From contig NZ_JANKHG010000016.1 in NCBI RefSeq assembly GCF_024623725.1, positions 205,030 through 269,029 of the forward strand: 64,000 nt of DNA. Reading direction: 5' to 3'. The notes below the pieces were generated by a model. It did no database searches. It was given only the letters and a program-made list of their open reading frames with translations, and was not told where the DNA came from. Positions 55,760-64,000 of the stretch are shown here, piece after piece. The stretch's first letter is position 1. The number at the start of each line of letters is the position of its first letter. The position numbers were made by a program, and so were the translations under genes. This DNA comes from Limnobacter parvus (GTDB lineage Bacteria > Pseudomonadota > Gammaproteobacteria > Burkholderiales > Burkholderiaceae_B).

Positions 55760-57559
55760 ATGTCTTCCAGCCAAGTTTTTGCCGCATGGCACGCCAGAAT
55801 GACCCAGCCCGATGGGCCAGATGGTTTGCGCGTTGCAACCGGTGAAGCTGTAGAGGTGTTAAGTACCGTTGACTCGACTGCGGTGTGTGCACTGATTGAG
55901 CAGGCCCATGCGCTGGCACGGCAAGGTTATTACGTGTTGGGGGGGCTTAGCTATGAAGCTGCACCTGTATTTGATACCTCGCTGCCTGTGTGCGCCAGCA
56001 TCGATTTCCCCTTGCTTGAATTTCATGCCTTTCAGCCAAATCAGGTTGAGCTGTGGCCAACAAGCAAGCTGAAGGCTTTAGACCCTACGCATACTTTCTC
56101 GCCCTGGCAAGATTCCCAAAATTTCGCCGACTTTGCCAACTCATACGCTGAAGTTCGAAAGGCGATTGAAGCGGGTGAGTTTTATCAAATCAATCTGACC
56201 ACGCGGTTGAAAGCGCGCAATAGCCATCAAGATGCATGGGCGCTTTTTCAACATTTGTATTTGCAGCAGCCTGCGCCGCAAAGTGTATTTTTGCGCGGCA
56301 GTGTATTCAATGCCATCAGCTTGTCGCCTGAATCGTTTTTTAATTGGGATGGCCAGGAATTACAAACCGCACCGATGAAAGGCACACGCCGCCCGAATGC
56401 AGATAGTTTTGATGTGTTGAGCGACAGTGAAAAAGACCGTGCCGAGAATGTAATGATTGTGGACTTGTTGCGCAACGACATGGCCAAGGTGTGCGAGCCC
56501 AGGTCGGTTCAGGTTCGATCTTTGTTTGATGTCATGCACCTGCCCACGGTGGATCAAATGACTTCCAGCATTTGTGGGCAAACCAAAGCTGGAACCACCT
56601 TGACCGACGTGTTCACAGCTTTGTTTCCGTGCGGCAGTGTAACTGGAGCACCAAAATCGCAGGCCATGCTGCGCATTGCGCAGTGGGAGCAGGCACCCCG
56701 CAAGTTTTATTGTGGTGCTTTGGGTGTGCTTAGCCCTGGGGGAGTCGCGCATTTCAATGTGCCGATTCGCACAGTGATTGAACAGGACGAGTTACTGGAA
56801 TATGGTGTGGGTAGTGGCATCACCTGGTATTCCGACTTGGTTGATGAGAAAAAGGAATGGTGGCAAAAAACAATTTTCCTGCGCAATGCCACTTGTGACT
56901 TTCAGGTGCTTGAAACCCTGCGGCTAGAGCATGGGAAATGGCTGAACCTGGACGAACATTTGCACCGCATGGCCAAAACAGCCAATCATTTCTCTTATTT
57001 GTTTGATCATGATTATGCTCGACAGGTTTTACACATTAAATCCACTTCAAACCCCACCGGCCTGCACCGTGCCCGGTGCCTGTTGAATGCGCACGGTGAA
57101 CTGAATGTTGAGCTTCAGCCTTTGGAGCTTGATCAGGGGCCTGTTGAAATTCGCCTGGCGGATTCCCATTTTGATGCAAACCCTGATTTTGTTCTTTATA
57201 AAACCACCCATCGGCCTGAATACGATTCTTTTCAGCAGCAGGCCAACGGTGCATTTGATGTGCTGTTGTTTAATGCGCAAGGCGCAATTACCGAGACCTG
57301 CCGGTGCAATGTGGTGCTTAAAATTAGCGGCGAATTGTTAACCCCTGAAATTTGTGAAAGCACATGCACTTATTTATTGCCTGGGGTGTTCCGTGATCAG
57401 CTTTTAAGAGAAAATACGATTCGACAAACCAAGCTGAACGTGCAAGATTTGCAGCGCGCCGAGCAGGTGTGGTTGATTAACAGCCTGCGGGGCTGGGTAC
57501 CCGTATCTGCGGTGCTGGACAAGCAAGGAAAAAAGCTGTTCTTTGACACTAAACAATAA
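55760..57559 (+). CDS. pabBC: Fused aminodeoxychorismate synthase I and 4-amino-4-deoxychorismate lyase
   Basis: The 599-residue protein joins a PabB domain (about 1-365; KGTRRPNAD, DLLRNDMAKVC, GSVTGAPK and YCGALG are typical of chorismate-binding enzymes) to a class IV PLP aminotransferase fold (about 370-599), with the PLP lysine in LYKTTHRPEYDS. Together they make p-aminobenzoate for folate; glutamine amidotransferase PabA would be encoded elsewhere. Such fusions are known in proteobacteria. It stands between a patatin gene and an antiporter gene. Confidence 0.91.
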   Translation: MSSSQVFAAWHARMTQPDGPDGLRVATGEAVEVLSTVDSTAVCALIEQAHALARQGYYVLGGLSYEAAPVFDTSLPVCASIDFPLLEFHAFQPNQVELWPTSKLKALDPTHTFSPWQDSQNFADFANSYAEVRKAIEAGEFYQINLTTRLKARNSHQDAWALFQHLYLQQPAPQSVFLRGSVFNAISLSPESFFNWDGQELQTAPMKGTRRPNADSFDVLSDSEKDRAENVMIVDLLRNDMAKVCEPRSVQVRSLFDVMHLPTVDQMTSSICGQTKAGTTLTDVFTALFPCGSVTGAPKSQAMLRIAQWEQAPRKFYCGALGVLSPGGVAHFNVPIRTVIEQDELLEYGVGSGITWYSDLVDEKKEWWQKTIFLRNATCDFQVLETLRLEHGKWLNLDEHLHRMAKTANHFSYLFDHDYARQVLHIKSTSNPTGLHRARCLLNAHGELNVELQPLELDQGPVEIRLADSHFDANPDFVLYKTTHRPEYDSFQQQANGAFDVLLFNAQGAITETCRCNVVLKISGELLTPEICESTCTYLLPGVFRDQLLRENTIRQTKLNVQDLQRAEQVWLINSLRGWVPVSAVLDKQGKKLFFDTKQ

Positions 57560-57580
57560 ACAAAATAAAAGGGCTGTGAC

Positions 57581-58840
57581 ATGAACCCAACCACCATCGA
57601 GATAATTGGCGCAAGTCTGTTCGCCATCGCCGTTGTTCATACATTTTCCACCAAATATTTTGAGCGCCTTGCGCACACCCAGCCCAACCATGCCGGCCTA
57701 TGGCATTTGTTGGGTGAAGTGGAAGCCGTGTTTGGTTTCTGGGCCATGGTGTTGGTGGTGTTCATGTTCTTTATCGTGGGTAAAACCGAGGCGATTGAAT
57801 ATGTAGACACCCGCAATTACACCGAGCCCCTTTTTGTATTTGCCATCATGGTGATTGCAGCCAGCAAGCCGGTGCTGGTGTTGGCGGGTCGAATTGTGCG
57901 GGTCGTGGCATCGGTAATTCCTGTGGACAGGCAAGTAGCCTATTTTTTCACCACACTTTCAATTGTGCCGCTGCTCGGCTCGTTCATCACCGAACCAGCT
58001 GCCATGACACTGGCTGCATTTTTATTGCGCGACCGGTTTTATTCTCAAGGCATCAGCAACAAACTGATGTACGGCACACTCGGTGTGTTGTTCGTGAACA
58101 TTTCCATTGGCGGTACCTTAACGCCATTTGCGGCGCCACCCGTGTTGATGGTGGCAGCCAAATGGGGTTTCGACATGCAATACATGTTGACCATGTTTGG
58201 CTGGAAGGCTGTGATCGCAGTGTTTGTGAATGCGACAGCTGTTACCTTTCTGTTCGCCAAAGAACTGACGGCCATGAGCAAACCCGTAGAAACTGGTCCC
58301 AAGGAAGACATGCCAATCTGGGTAATAGCGACCCATCTGCTGTTCTTGGTGGCGGTGGTGATTTTTGCACACCATGCAGCCATGTTCATGGGTTTGTTCC
58401 TGTTCTTTCTGGGCTACACCAGCGCATACAGCCGTTACCAAGACAAATTGATTTTAAAAGAAGGCTTGATGGTGGCCTTCTTCCTGGCTGGCTTGGTGGT
58501 GTTGGGTGGCATGCAAGCATGGTGGCTACAAGACGTGTTGACGGGCATGAGCCCCACAGCGTTGTATTATGGCGCCACCGCATTGACTGCAATTACCGAC
58601 AACGCCGCCTTGACATACTTGGGGTCGCTGGTTGAAGGTGTGGATGATCAGTTTAAGTATGCATTGGTTGCGGGTGCCGTAACCGGTGGTGGTTTAACCG
58701 TGATTGCCAATGCGCCCAACCCGGCAGGCTTTGCAATTTTACAAAAGTATTTTAACGACGGTGCAATTAACCCAGGCAAATTGTTTTTGGCTGCCCTTGG
58801 CCCCACCTTGGTGGCAGTTGTGGCTTTTCAGTTTCTGTAA
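57581..58840 (+). CDS. Putative Na+/H+ antiporter (DUF1504 family)
   Basis: The 419-residue integral membrane protein has about ten hydrophobic helices and conserved segments of the putative Na+/H+ antiporter family PF07399, such as SFITEPAAMTLAAFLLRDRF and NISIGGTLTPFAAPPVLMVA. Internal acidic residues in membrane segments (TEPAAM, ITDNAAL) could be ion-binding. The ATG follows a GGGCTGTGAC stretch. It is 21 bp ahead of mgtE, so both may form an ion transport operon. Confidence 0.83.
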   Translation: MNPTTIEIIGASLFAIAVVHTFSTKYFERLAHTQPNHAGLWHLLGEVEAVFGFWAMVLVVFMFFIVGKTEAIEYVDTRNYTEPLFVFAIMVIAASKPVLVLAGRIVRVVASVIPVDRQVAYFFTTLSIVPLLGSFITEPAAMTLAAFLLRDRFYSQGISNKLMYGTLGVLFVNISIGGTLTPFAAPPVLMVAAKWGFDMQYMLTMFGWKAVIAVFVNATAVTFLFAKELTAMSKPVETGPKEDMPIWVIATHLLFLVAVVIFAHHAAMFMGLFLFFLGYTSAYSRYQDKLILKEGLMVAFFLAGLVVLGGMQAWWLQDVLTGMSPTALYYGATALTAITDNAALTYLGSLVEGVDDQFKYALVAGAVTGGGLTVIANAPNPAGFAILQKYFNDGAINPGKLFLAALGPTLVAVVAFQFL

Positions 58841-58861
58841 TCCTGTCTCAGGACCGATGCT

Positions 58862-60358
58862 TTGAGCGAACAAAACATGGATTACCACGATCAGGAGCCA
58901 GCCATCGAGCTGCCTCACGATCTCGATGATGCACAGCGGGCTTTGGCCGAAGTGCAGGCCATGTTGCGCAAACAGAAAGTCATTGAAAGTGTTGTTCACA
59001 ATCAGCAAACAACAGTCAACCCCGAGCGCCAAAGCTTGGTCGAGGAACTGGTACACCGGCAGCACCTGACGGAACTTGGTAACAAGCTCTACTTGCTGCA
59101 TCCTGCCGACGTGGCCTATGTGCTTGAAAGTTTGCCGCAAGAAGAGCGCATGCTGGTGTGGAGCTTGGTACGGTCTGACCGCGACGGCGAAATTCTGCTT
59201 GAGTTGAGCGATGCAGTTCGTGAAACCTTGATTCGTTCCATGGACAGCGATGAGCTGTACGCTGCCACTGAATCACTGGATGCAGATGAAATTGCTGAAC
59301 TGGCGCCAGACCTGCCGCGTGATGTGGTGGAAAAGTTGGCCAGCGGATTAAGCCTGGAAGAGCGCGAGCAACTGCGTGCCGCCATGAGCTATCCCGAAGA
59401 CACCGTGGGTGCGCGAATGGACTTCGACATGGTGACCATTCGTGACGACGTAACGCTGGAAGTGGTGTTGCGTTACTTGCGCCGTTTTGACGAATTGCCT
59501 GATCAAACCGACCAGGTGTTTGTGGTGGATCGTGTTGATCACTTCAAAGGAAGCTTGCCGCTTGACCGTTTGTTGGTGAATGAACCAGAAACACTGGTTT
59601 CAGAAGTGATGAGCCGCGAAGTGTTGATGTTGTCTGCACTCGACGATGCCTATGAAGCGGCACAGGCCTTCGAACGGTATGACTTGGTCTCTGCCCCGGT
59701 ACTCGATCCCTCCGGCAAATTGATCGGCCGCTTGACCGTGAATGAGGTGGTGGACGTTATCCGTGAAGAAAGTGAGGCTGATTTGCTTTCTAGCGCTGGT
59801 TTGCGTGAAGAAGAGGACTTATTTGCCTCAGTTTGGGAGTCGGCGAAAAACCGCTGGCTGTGGCTGGGTTTGAACCTTTGTACTGCATTTTTTGCAAGCC
59901 GGGTCATTGATACCTTTGAGGGCACCATTGCCAAAGTGGTGGCTTTGGCCACGCTGATGCCGATTGTGGCGGGCATTGCGGGTAACTCGGGCAACCAAAC
60001 CATGACCCTGATGATTCGCTCACTGGCTCTGGGTCAGGTCACCGCAGGCAATTTGAAATTGTTGTTGAAAAAAGAATTGGCGATTGGCGGTTTGAACGGG
60101 GTGGTATGGGGCAGTGTGGCTGGTTTGGCTGCTTGGGGTTTGTATTTCGGTACGCCGAATGCGGTCATGCTGGGTTTGTTAATGACCTTGGCCGTGATGC
60201 TAAACCTGCTGGTGGGTTCGCTGATCGGCGTGTTGGTCCCACTGGGGCTCGAGAAATTGGGGCGCGACCCGGCCATGGGTTCTTCGGTACTTCTTACATT
60301 CACCACCGACAGCATGGGCTTTTTCATTTTTCTGGGGCTTGCCTCCCTGTTCTTTTAA
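58862..60358 (+). CDS. mgtE: Magnesium transporter MgtE
   Basis: The 498-residue protein has the MgtE N-domain (about 70-170, acidic helices), a CBS pair (about 175-305) and five membrane helices (about 325-498) with IVAGIAGNSGNQTMTLMIRSL and TTDSMGFFIFLGLA, the latter holding the pore Asp. Cytosolic Mg2+ closes the channel through the CBS/N domains. The start is likely a TTG with AGGA 8 bases upstream; an ATG five codons later is an alternative. Confidence 0.94.
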   Translation: MSEQNMDYHDQEPAIELPHDLDDAQRALAEVQAMLRKQKVIESVVHNQQTTVNPERQSLVEELVHRQHLTELGNKLYLLHPADVAYVLESLPQEERMLVWSLVRSDRDGEILLELSDAVRETLIRSMDSDELYAATESLDADEIAELAPDLPRDVVEKLASGLSLEEREQLRAAMSYPEDTVGARMDFDMVTIRDDVTLEVVLRYLRRFDELPDQTDQVFVVDRVDHFKGSLPLDRLLVNEPETLVSEVMSREVLMLSALDDAYEAAQAFERYDLVSAPVLDPSGKLIGRLTVNEVVDVIREESEADLLSSAGLREEEDLFASVWESAKNRWLWLGLNLCTAFFASRVIDTFEGTIAKVVALATLMPIVAGIAGNSGNQTMTLMIRSLALGQVTAGNLKLLLKKELAIGGLNGVVWGSVAGLAAWGLYFGTPNAVMLGLLMTLAVMLNLLVGSLIGVLVPLGLEKLGRDPAMGSSVLLTFTTDSMGFFIFLGLASLFF

Positions 60359-60370
60359 GGCATCTTGGCT

Positions 60371-61807
60371 GTGTCCGTTTTGCCCAACCTAGCGCTTTCA
60401 GTTTCGATTGTGATGCCCGTGTACAACGAAGTTCCGGGCCCACACGCCGACTCACTCACCCCGCGAATTCAAAGCCTGTTGGGTTTGCTTCGCCCTTGTG
60501 ACGAAGTAATACTGGTCGATGGCAACTCCACCGACTTTAGCTGGCATGCAATAAAAGACCTGACCGTACACCCGCAATTGCAAGCCATTCAGAGCGCTAA
60601 GGGCCGTGCGCTGCAAATGAATGCTGGCGCAGCAAAAGCCAAGGGCGACATTCTTTTGTTTTTGCATGCCGACACAGTGTTGAGCAGTACTGCTTGGCAC
60701 GAATTCTTGGACAAAATAAACACTCAAATAAGTACCCGCAGCGCAGTGTGTGTATGGGGGAGGTTTGATGTACGCGTTGTTGGTAAAAGTAAATGGTTGC
60801 CCTTGGTGGGGTGGTTCATCAACCAGAGGTCGCGCCTAAGCAAAATTGGTACGGGCGATCAAGCGCTTTTTGTGGGGCGTGAACTGTTTCATCAGGTGGG
60901 CGGCTTTCCGATTCAACCTTTGATGGAAGACATCGCACTGTGCAAGCTTCTGAAGCAAACTGCCGCAGAAGAATTTCTTGCCATTCGTGCTTCAGTCATT
61001 ACCTCCGGGCGGCGCTGGGACTCCCATGGTGCATGGAAAACCATTCTTTTAATGTGGCGTTTGCGTTTTGATTATTGGCGCGGTGTTTCTCCGCATGAGC
61101 TCGCCCGGCAATACGCCGATACACGCCGCAAATTGCCATTTATTGTGGCGGTGTTTGCCAAGTACCCACAACCAGGGCAGGTTAAAACCCGAATGGAACC
61201 CCTGCTGGGAACCGACGGCTGCGCCGCCTTTGCGCGCTATTTACTGTTAAGTACATTGGAAAAATTGCAGGGGCTTCATGTGGTTTTGTGGACCGATGGC
61301 GGAAGTGAAGCGCAGTGGCTTGACTTGCTGAATGGCCGCACAGTGCAGCGATACATTCAGCCGCAAGGGCACCTTGGAATACGCATGCAAGCCGCAGTTG
61401 AAATGCATTTGCAGTCTGCTGAAATTGTGGTGTTGTTGGGGCCAGATGCGGTGCAGTTTACTCGCGCTGATTTAAGTAATTTGGTTCTCGCTGCAAAAGT
61501 ACATTCAATTGCTTTTGTTCCTGCATTGGATGGTGGCTATGTGGCACTGGCCTGCACCCGATGCGAGCCTGCTGTATTTGCAGAGCATATTCAATGGGGC
61601 ACAGGCAGTGTGGCCGAGCAAACCAGGGCTGTGTTGGCCAAGCAGGGGGTGCAGGCCCAATGGCTTGATGCCCAACTGGACATTGATGAACCTGCCGATC
61701 TGGAAACAGCGATTCAACAAGGTTGTGTACCTGTTGATTGGGCGGAACGTTATACCGATGAACAGTCCAATTCAAGAAACAGGAACACGGGTGGTCAATA
61801 TGAGTAG
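60371..61807 (+). CDS. Fused GT2-type and DUF2064-type transferase
   Basis: The 478-residue protein joins two domains that are normally separate neighbours: an N-terminal glycosyltransferase (about 10-240; IVMPVYNE, LVDGNSTD, LHADTVLS; TIGR04283-like) and a C-terminal nucleotidyltransferase-like domain (about 256-465; VFAKYPQPGQVKTRM, LDGGYVALA; TIGR04282/DUF2064-like). These pairs often accompany radical SAM or selenium-linked genes; none is nearby. The predicted sugar donor and acceptor are unknown. The GTG at 60371 has AAGG upstream; a TTG at 60365 is also possible. Confidence 0.82.
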   Translation: MSVLPNLALSVSIVMPVYNEVPGPHADSLTPRIQSLLGLLRPCDEVILVDGNSTDFSWHAIKDLTVHPQLQAIQSAKGRALQMNAGAAKAKGDILLFLHADTVLSSTAWHEFLDKINTQISTRSAVCVWGRFDVRVVGKSKWLPLVGWFINQRSRLSKIGTGDQALFVGRELFHQVGGFPIQPLMEDIALCKLLKQTAAEEFLAIRASVITSGRRWDSHGAWKTILLMWRLRFDYWRGVSPHELARQYADTRRKLPFIVAVFAKYPQPGQVKTRMEPLLGTDGCAAFARYLLLSTLEKLQGLHVVLWTDGGSEAQWLDLLNGRTVQRYIQPQGHLGIRMQAAVEMHLQSAEIVVLLGPDAVQFTRADLSNLVLAAKVHSIAFVPALDGGYVALACTRCEPAVFAEHIQWGTGSVAEQTRAVLAKQGVQAQWLDAQLDIDEPADLETAIQQGCVPVDWAERYTDEQSNSRNRNTGGQYE

Positions 61808-62537
61808 TGTGCGAAAGCTGTTTGGTTTGTCAATTGCCAGTTTGCTGGGTATGGCGGTGTCGCCCACTGTGCAAGCAGCGGAGGCCTTGGCGCAATGGCC
61901 TGCAAACGCAACAGTGGGTATTCCTTCGCCCTGGAAGCCGCAGTACCACCCCGACATTGCAGAACACACCGAATTCAGGCTGTTAAAACAGGGCAATAAA
62001 ACTGTGCTGCTAGCTGATGCTGACATGGCTTACGGCACTTTGGTGCACCCGTTTGCAAAGCCCACTACGCTAAAAGCGCTGAGCTGGGAATGGCAAGTTT
62101 TGACGCAGCCCACCAAGGCAAATTTGCAAACCAAAGCAGGCGACGATGCAGGGGCAAAGTTGTGTGCCTTCATTCAAATTGATGAAGGCAAGCTGGGCAT
62201 TGGCACGCGCCTGGCATTGGCAGCGGCGCGCACTGTGTCAGGAGAACGCTTGCCCGCCGCCACACTGTGTTATGTGTGGGGTACACCCGGTGAAAAAGTG
62301 GGGCAGGTGTTCGACAATCCTTTCACTGAACGTGTGAGGAATATCGTGGTACGCGACACAGCAACAGCCAGCGAACTGATTGCAGAAAACCGTGACCTGC
62401 AAGCGGATGCGCGCAAGGCTTTCGGCGATGAATTGCCGCAAGGGCCAGTGATGTTCACTGGCATTGCACTGGGTGCTGATTCCGACAACACGAAATCGAA
62501 AGCGAAAGCCTTGTTTGGGAAAATTAGTGCTGAATAA
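61800..62537 (+). CDS. DUF3047 secreted protein
   Basis: The 245-residue product has a signal peptide (about 1-26, VQAAEA) and the DUF3047 pattern: WEWQVLTQPTKANLQTKAGDDAGAKLCAFIQID, then LCYVWGTPG and RNIVVRD. The family is periplasmic and widespread near glycosyltransferases, function unknown. The ATG at 61800 overlaps the end of the upstream transferase gene by 8 bp, so translation is coupled. It is convergent with the Hcp gene. Confidence 0.82.
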   Translation: MSSVRKLFGLSIASLLGMAVSPTVQAAEALAQWPANATVGIPSPWKPQYHPDIAEHTEFRLLKQGNKTVLLADADMAYGTLVHPFAKPTTLKALSWEWQVLTQPTKANLQTKAGDDAGAKLCAFIQIDEGKLGIGTRLALAAARTVSGERLPAATLCYVWGTPGEKVGQVFDNPFTERVRNIVVRDTATASELIAENRDLQADARKAFGDELPQGPVMFTGIALGADSDNTKSKAKALFGKISAE

Positions 62538-62546
62538 ACTAGATCC

Positions 62547-63029
62547 TTAAGTGCTAATGTTTTCTGCAATCCGAAAACCACCTTCCACTTTGGCCAGCAT
62601 GCCCCCAGTCTCCGACTGCGGTGTGTAAATCGTTCTGAATGATGAGAAACTTAAATACACTGTTTCTTTAACCTGATCATTGCTGCTTTTCCCACCTTGG
62701 CTAACGCGGTTAATGAATACGCTTTCCAGTTCAAAGCGCAGGTATTCCAAGGGTTTTTCGCCCGCTTTCCGCACAATGACACTTGCTTTATCAAAATGTC
62801 GCCCAGTGCAGCAAGCCTTGATTAAATTTGGTGTAGATCGATCAACCAACTTGGTCAAGCTGATGCTGTCGACTTCAACTTTTCCCGAGCCTCCGCCACG
62901 GGCATAATGCGTGGTTCCGCTATTTTTTAAATCCCAGCCAATCGAGTCGATGTCAATTGAGTTTGCGTATTTGTGGTCTGCGGATTCGCCTTTAATACCC
63001 GGAATGAGCAGAAAGAAATCGGTTTTCAT
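62547..63029 (-). CDS. hcp: Hcp-family type VI secretion tube/carrier protein
   Basis: A 160-residue Hcp1-family protein, with IPGIKGESAD near the N-terminus, IDSIGWDLKNSG, and VSISLTKL-like VDSISLTKLVDRSTP; Hcp subunits stack as hexameric rings that form the type VI secretion inner tube and carry small effectors inside. No other T6SS structural gene is visible here, so this may be an auxiliary Hcp. The product is the usual size, without a C-terminal toxin extension. It starts 2 bp after the stop of the secreted protein. Confidence 0.88.
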   Translation of the reverse strand: MKTDFFLLIPGIKGESADHKYANSIDIDSIGWDLKNSGTTHYARGGGSGKVEVDSISLTKLVDRSTPNLIKACCTGRHFDKASVIVRKAGEKPLEYLRFELESVFINRVSQGGKSSNDQVKETVYLSFSSFRTIYTPQSETGGMLAKVEGGFRIAENIST

Positions 63030-63031
63030 AA

Positions 63032-63622
63032 TCAGTCTCCACAGCGTTTTTTATATTGGTAAGCCAAGTCTTGTGCGGTTGACTGAGCGTCGAATTTGAT
63101 TAAAGTTGCCTGAAAATAGCGTCGATCACATTCAATAAAGGTTTGATACACTGAAAATTCTGCGATACCTTCAATTGATCGACTCGTTTGGTTTTTGATG
63201 ATTGATGCAGCGGTTTTAGCACCAAAAATCTGTGCCAATGCTTCATTGGGTGTGTTCAATTCAAGACGTTTGGCTAATTTGAAGTGTTCATGGGGATATA
63301 GAACAAGTGGAATCTTCTCAAGTTCATCCGTCCTTGGAATAAATTCAAGTTTCATTCGAATTTCTGATTCCTCATCCAATGTCCACGTATACCAGAACAC
63401 TTCAACTTTGCCTGTCAATACGAGGCTCCCTTCAAATTGATGCATTCCAGAAGTTTCTTGGCTGAGAGTGTGCGTCAAATCTGAATTCAAAGGCATGTAT
63501 ACATGATCACCACGTGCGAATTCTGAGATATCGTTGACTTGTGCGTAGGTTGTTGGAAGCAAAATCAAATATTGAGTGAGCGTAAGGAGCATGCAGATAC
63601 TGGTCTTGAAAATGCTCATCAT
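63032..63622 (-). CDS. Secreted protein of unknown family, candidate immunity protein
   Basis: The 196-residue product has a clear N-terminal signal peptide (about 1-28, TTYAQ cut) and a beta-rich body with no motif I recognise. Two cysteines lie near the C-terminus (IECDRR, KKRCGD). The gene overlaps the DUF5675 gene by 4 bp and abuts hcp. Periplasmic location, close coupling with a possible T6SS effector, and absence of a catalytic motif suggest an immunity protein; this is an inference, and a structural role is possible. Confidence 0.68.
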   Translation of the reverse strand: MMSIFKTSICMLLTLTQYLILLPTTYAQVNDISEFARGDHVYMPLNSDLTHTLSQETSGMHQFEGSLVLTGKVEVFWYTWTLDEESEIRMKLEFIPRTDELEKIPLVLYPHEHFKLAKRLELNTPNEALAQIFGAKTAASIIKNQTSRSIEGIAEFSVYQTFIECDRRYFQATLIKFDAQSTAQDLAYQYKKRCGD

Positions 63623-64000
63623 TGAAAGTCCTCAGTGATAATCAGCTTTGATTTGGATAGGTCGGTCGGTTCCAGCAGTTTCATTAACTGGCCAAATTTC
63701 AGTTTGCTACTCTCGACACGATTGATTTTCCGACTATGCCCTACGATTAGGCAGCCTTCAGTGTCACTTGCGTCATTGCCGGGATGGATAAGTATTAATC
63801 GACCAGGGCTTACTTGAAAGTTGAAAAGTTTGGGTACTTTGGGTCCAAAACGTCCCCCATGGTGCCAAACGAGATTGTATTCCCCTGCGGGAATTCGGAG
63901 TTGCATTCCAGCCTGCGCAGAAGAGGGACCTTTTTCTTCCAAGATGTAGCCCTTTAAATCGGTATTTTCGACCGAAAAATCAGAAATCGTCGATTCCTCA
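63619..64000 (-). CDS. DUF5675 protein, N-terminus beyond the window
   Basis: The frame enters at the right edge, leaving at least 126 residues. ESTISDF at the visible N-terminus, RIPAGEYNL and ILIHPGN...DTEGCLIVG (about 70 residues later) match the DUF5675 family. The histidine, then a Gly-Cys about 12 residues on, resembles the H...GC core of L,D-transpeptidases (YkuD), which is my inference. The stop overlaps the next gene's ATG. A TTG at 63942 is not a true start since the frame and the domain continue upstream. Family known from phage and T6SS-linked loci; role unproven. Confidence 0.78.
   Translation of the reverse strand, partial: EESTISDFSVENTDLKGYILEEKGPSSAQAGMQLRIPAGEYNLVWHHGGRFGPKVPKLFNFQVSPGRLILIHPGNDASDTEGCLIVGHSRKINRVESSKLKFGQLMKLLEPTDLSKSKLIITEDFQ

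Overview
The window reads as a continuous stretch of chromosome from a betaproteobacterium of the order Burkholderiales. Gene order and product types, such as cysI-DUF934-cysH-cysD-cysN, lptD-surA-pdxA-rsmA, a CobD/CbiB-like membrane protein and the amgK-murU pair, fit a Limnobacter-like organism of intermediate GC content; the genus is an inference. Coding density is high, most genes are housekeeping, and I see no prophage, insertion sequence, CRISPR array, rRNA or tRNA.

Layout. 1-1257 is the N-terminal part of an unrecognised protein and 1387-1647 a small PsiF-type secreted protein. 1669-8616 is a leftward sulfate assimilation operon (sulfite/sulfate permease-like protein, sulfite reductase, DUF934, APS reductase, ATP sulfurylase, sirohaem methyltransferase), with its probable regulator CysB divergent at 8730. 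After a 510-bp hairpin-rich gap come metabolic and transport genes (10196-15075). Cell envelope genes follow: murI, rsmA, pdxA, surA, lptD, amgK and murU (15257-23396), then pepP, a UbiH-like hydroxylase, a CoA pyrophosphatase and a CobD-like protein (23398-27612). Next are rsgA, a pterin dehydratase and a Ste24-like protease; orn; a GT-C membrane glycosyltransferase; ribosomal protein bL31B; and groESL under a textbook CIRCE element.

The region 35625-42237 carries a membrane-tethered peroxiredoxin, an orphan TRAP binding protein beside a DctS/DctR-like two-component system, an OmpA-fold protein and a ClC channel. Then come a DEAD-box helicase with a repetitive tail, a lipoprotein, a PBP4-type carboxypeptidase behind a hairpin that covers its ribosome binding site, a YqjD-like trio, ubiD, a lytic transglycosylase with a long structured leader, an aminotransferase, malic enzyme, a patatin, a PabB-PabC fusion, a Na+/H+ antiporter, MgtE, a two-domain glycosyltransferase fusion and a DUF3047 protein.

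The right edge (62547-64000, leftward) is the most accessory-looking part: a DUF5675 protein cut by the window edge, a signal-peptide-bearing protein of unknown family, and an Hcp-family type VI secretion protein, tightly packed. I read it as a candidate periplasm-targeting type VI effector/immunity/carrier module. Other leads are the structured gap at 9727-10153, the leader at 49516-49932 and the hairpin at 45200-45230.
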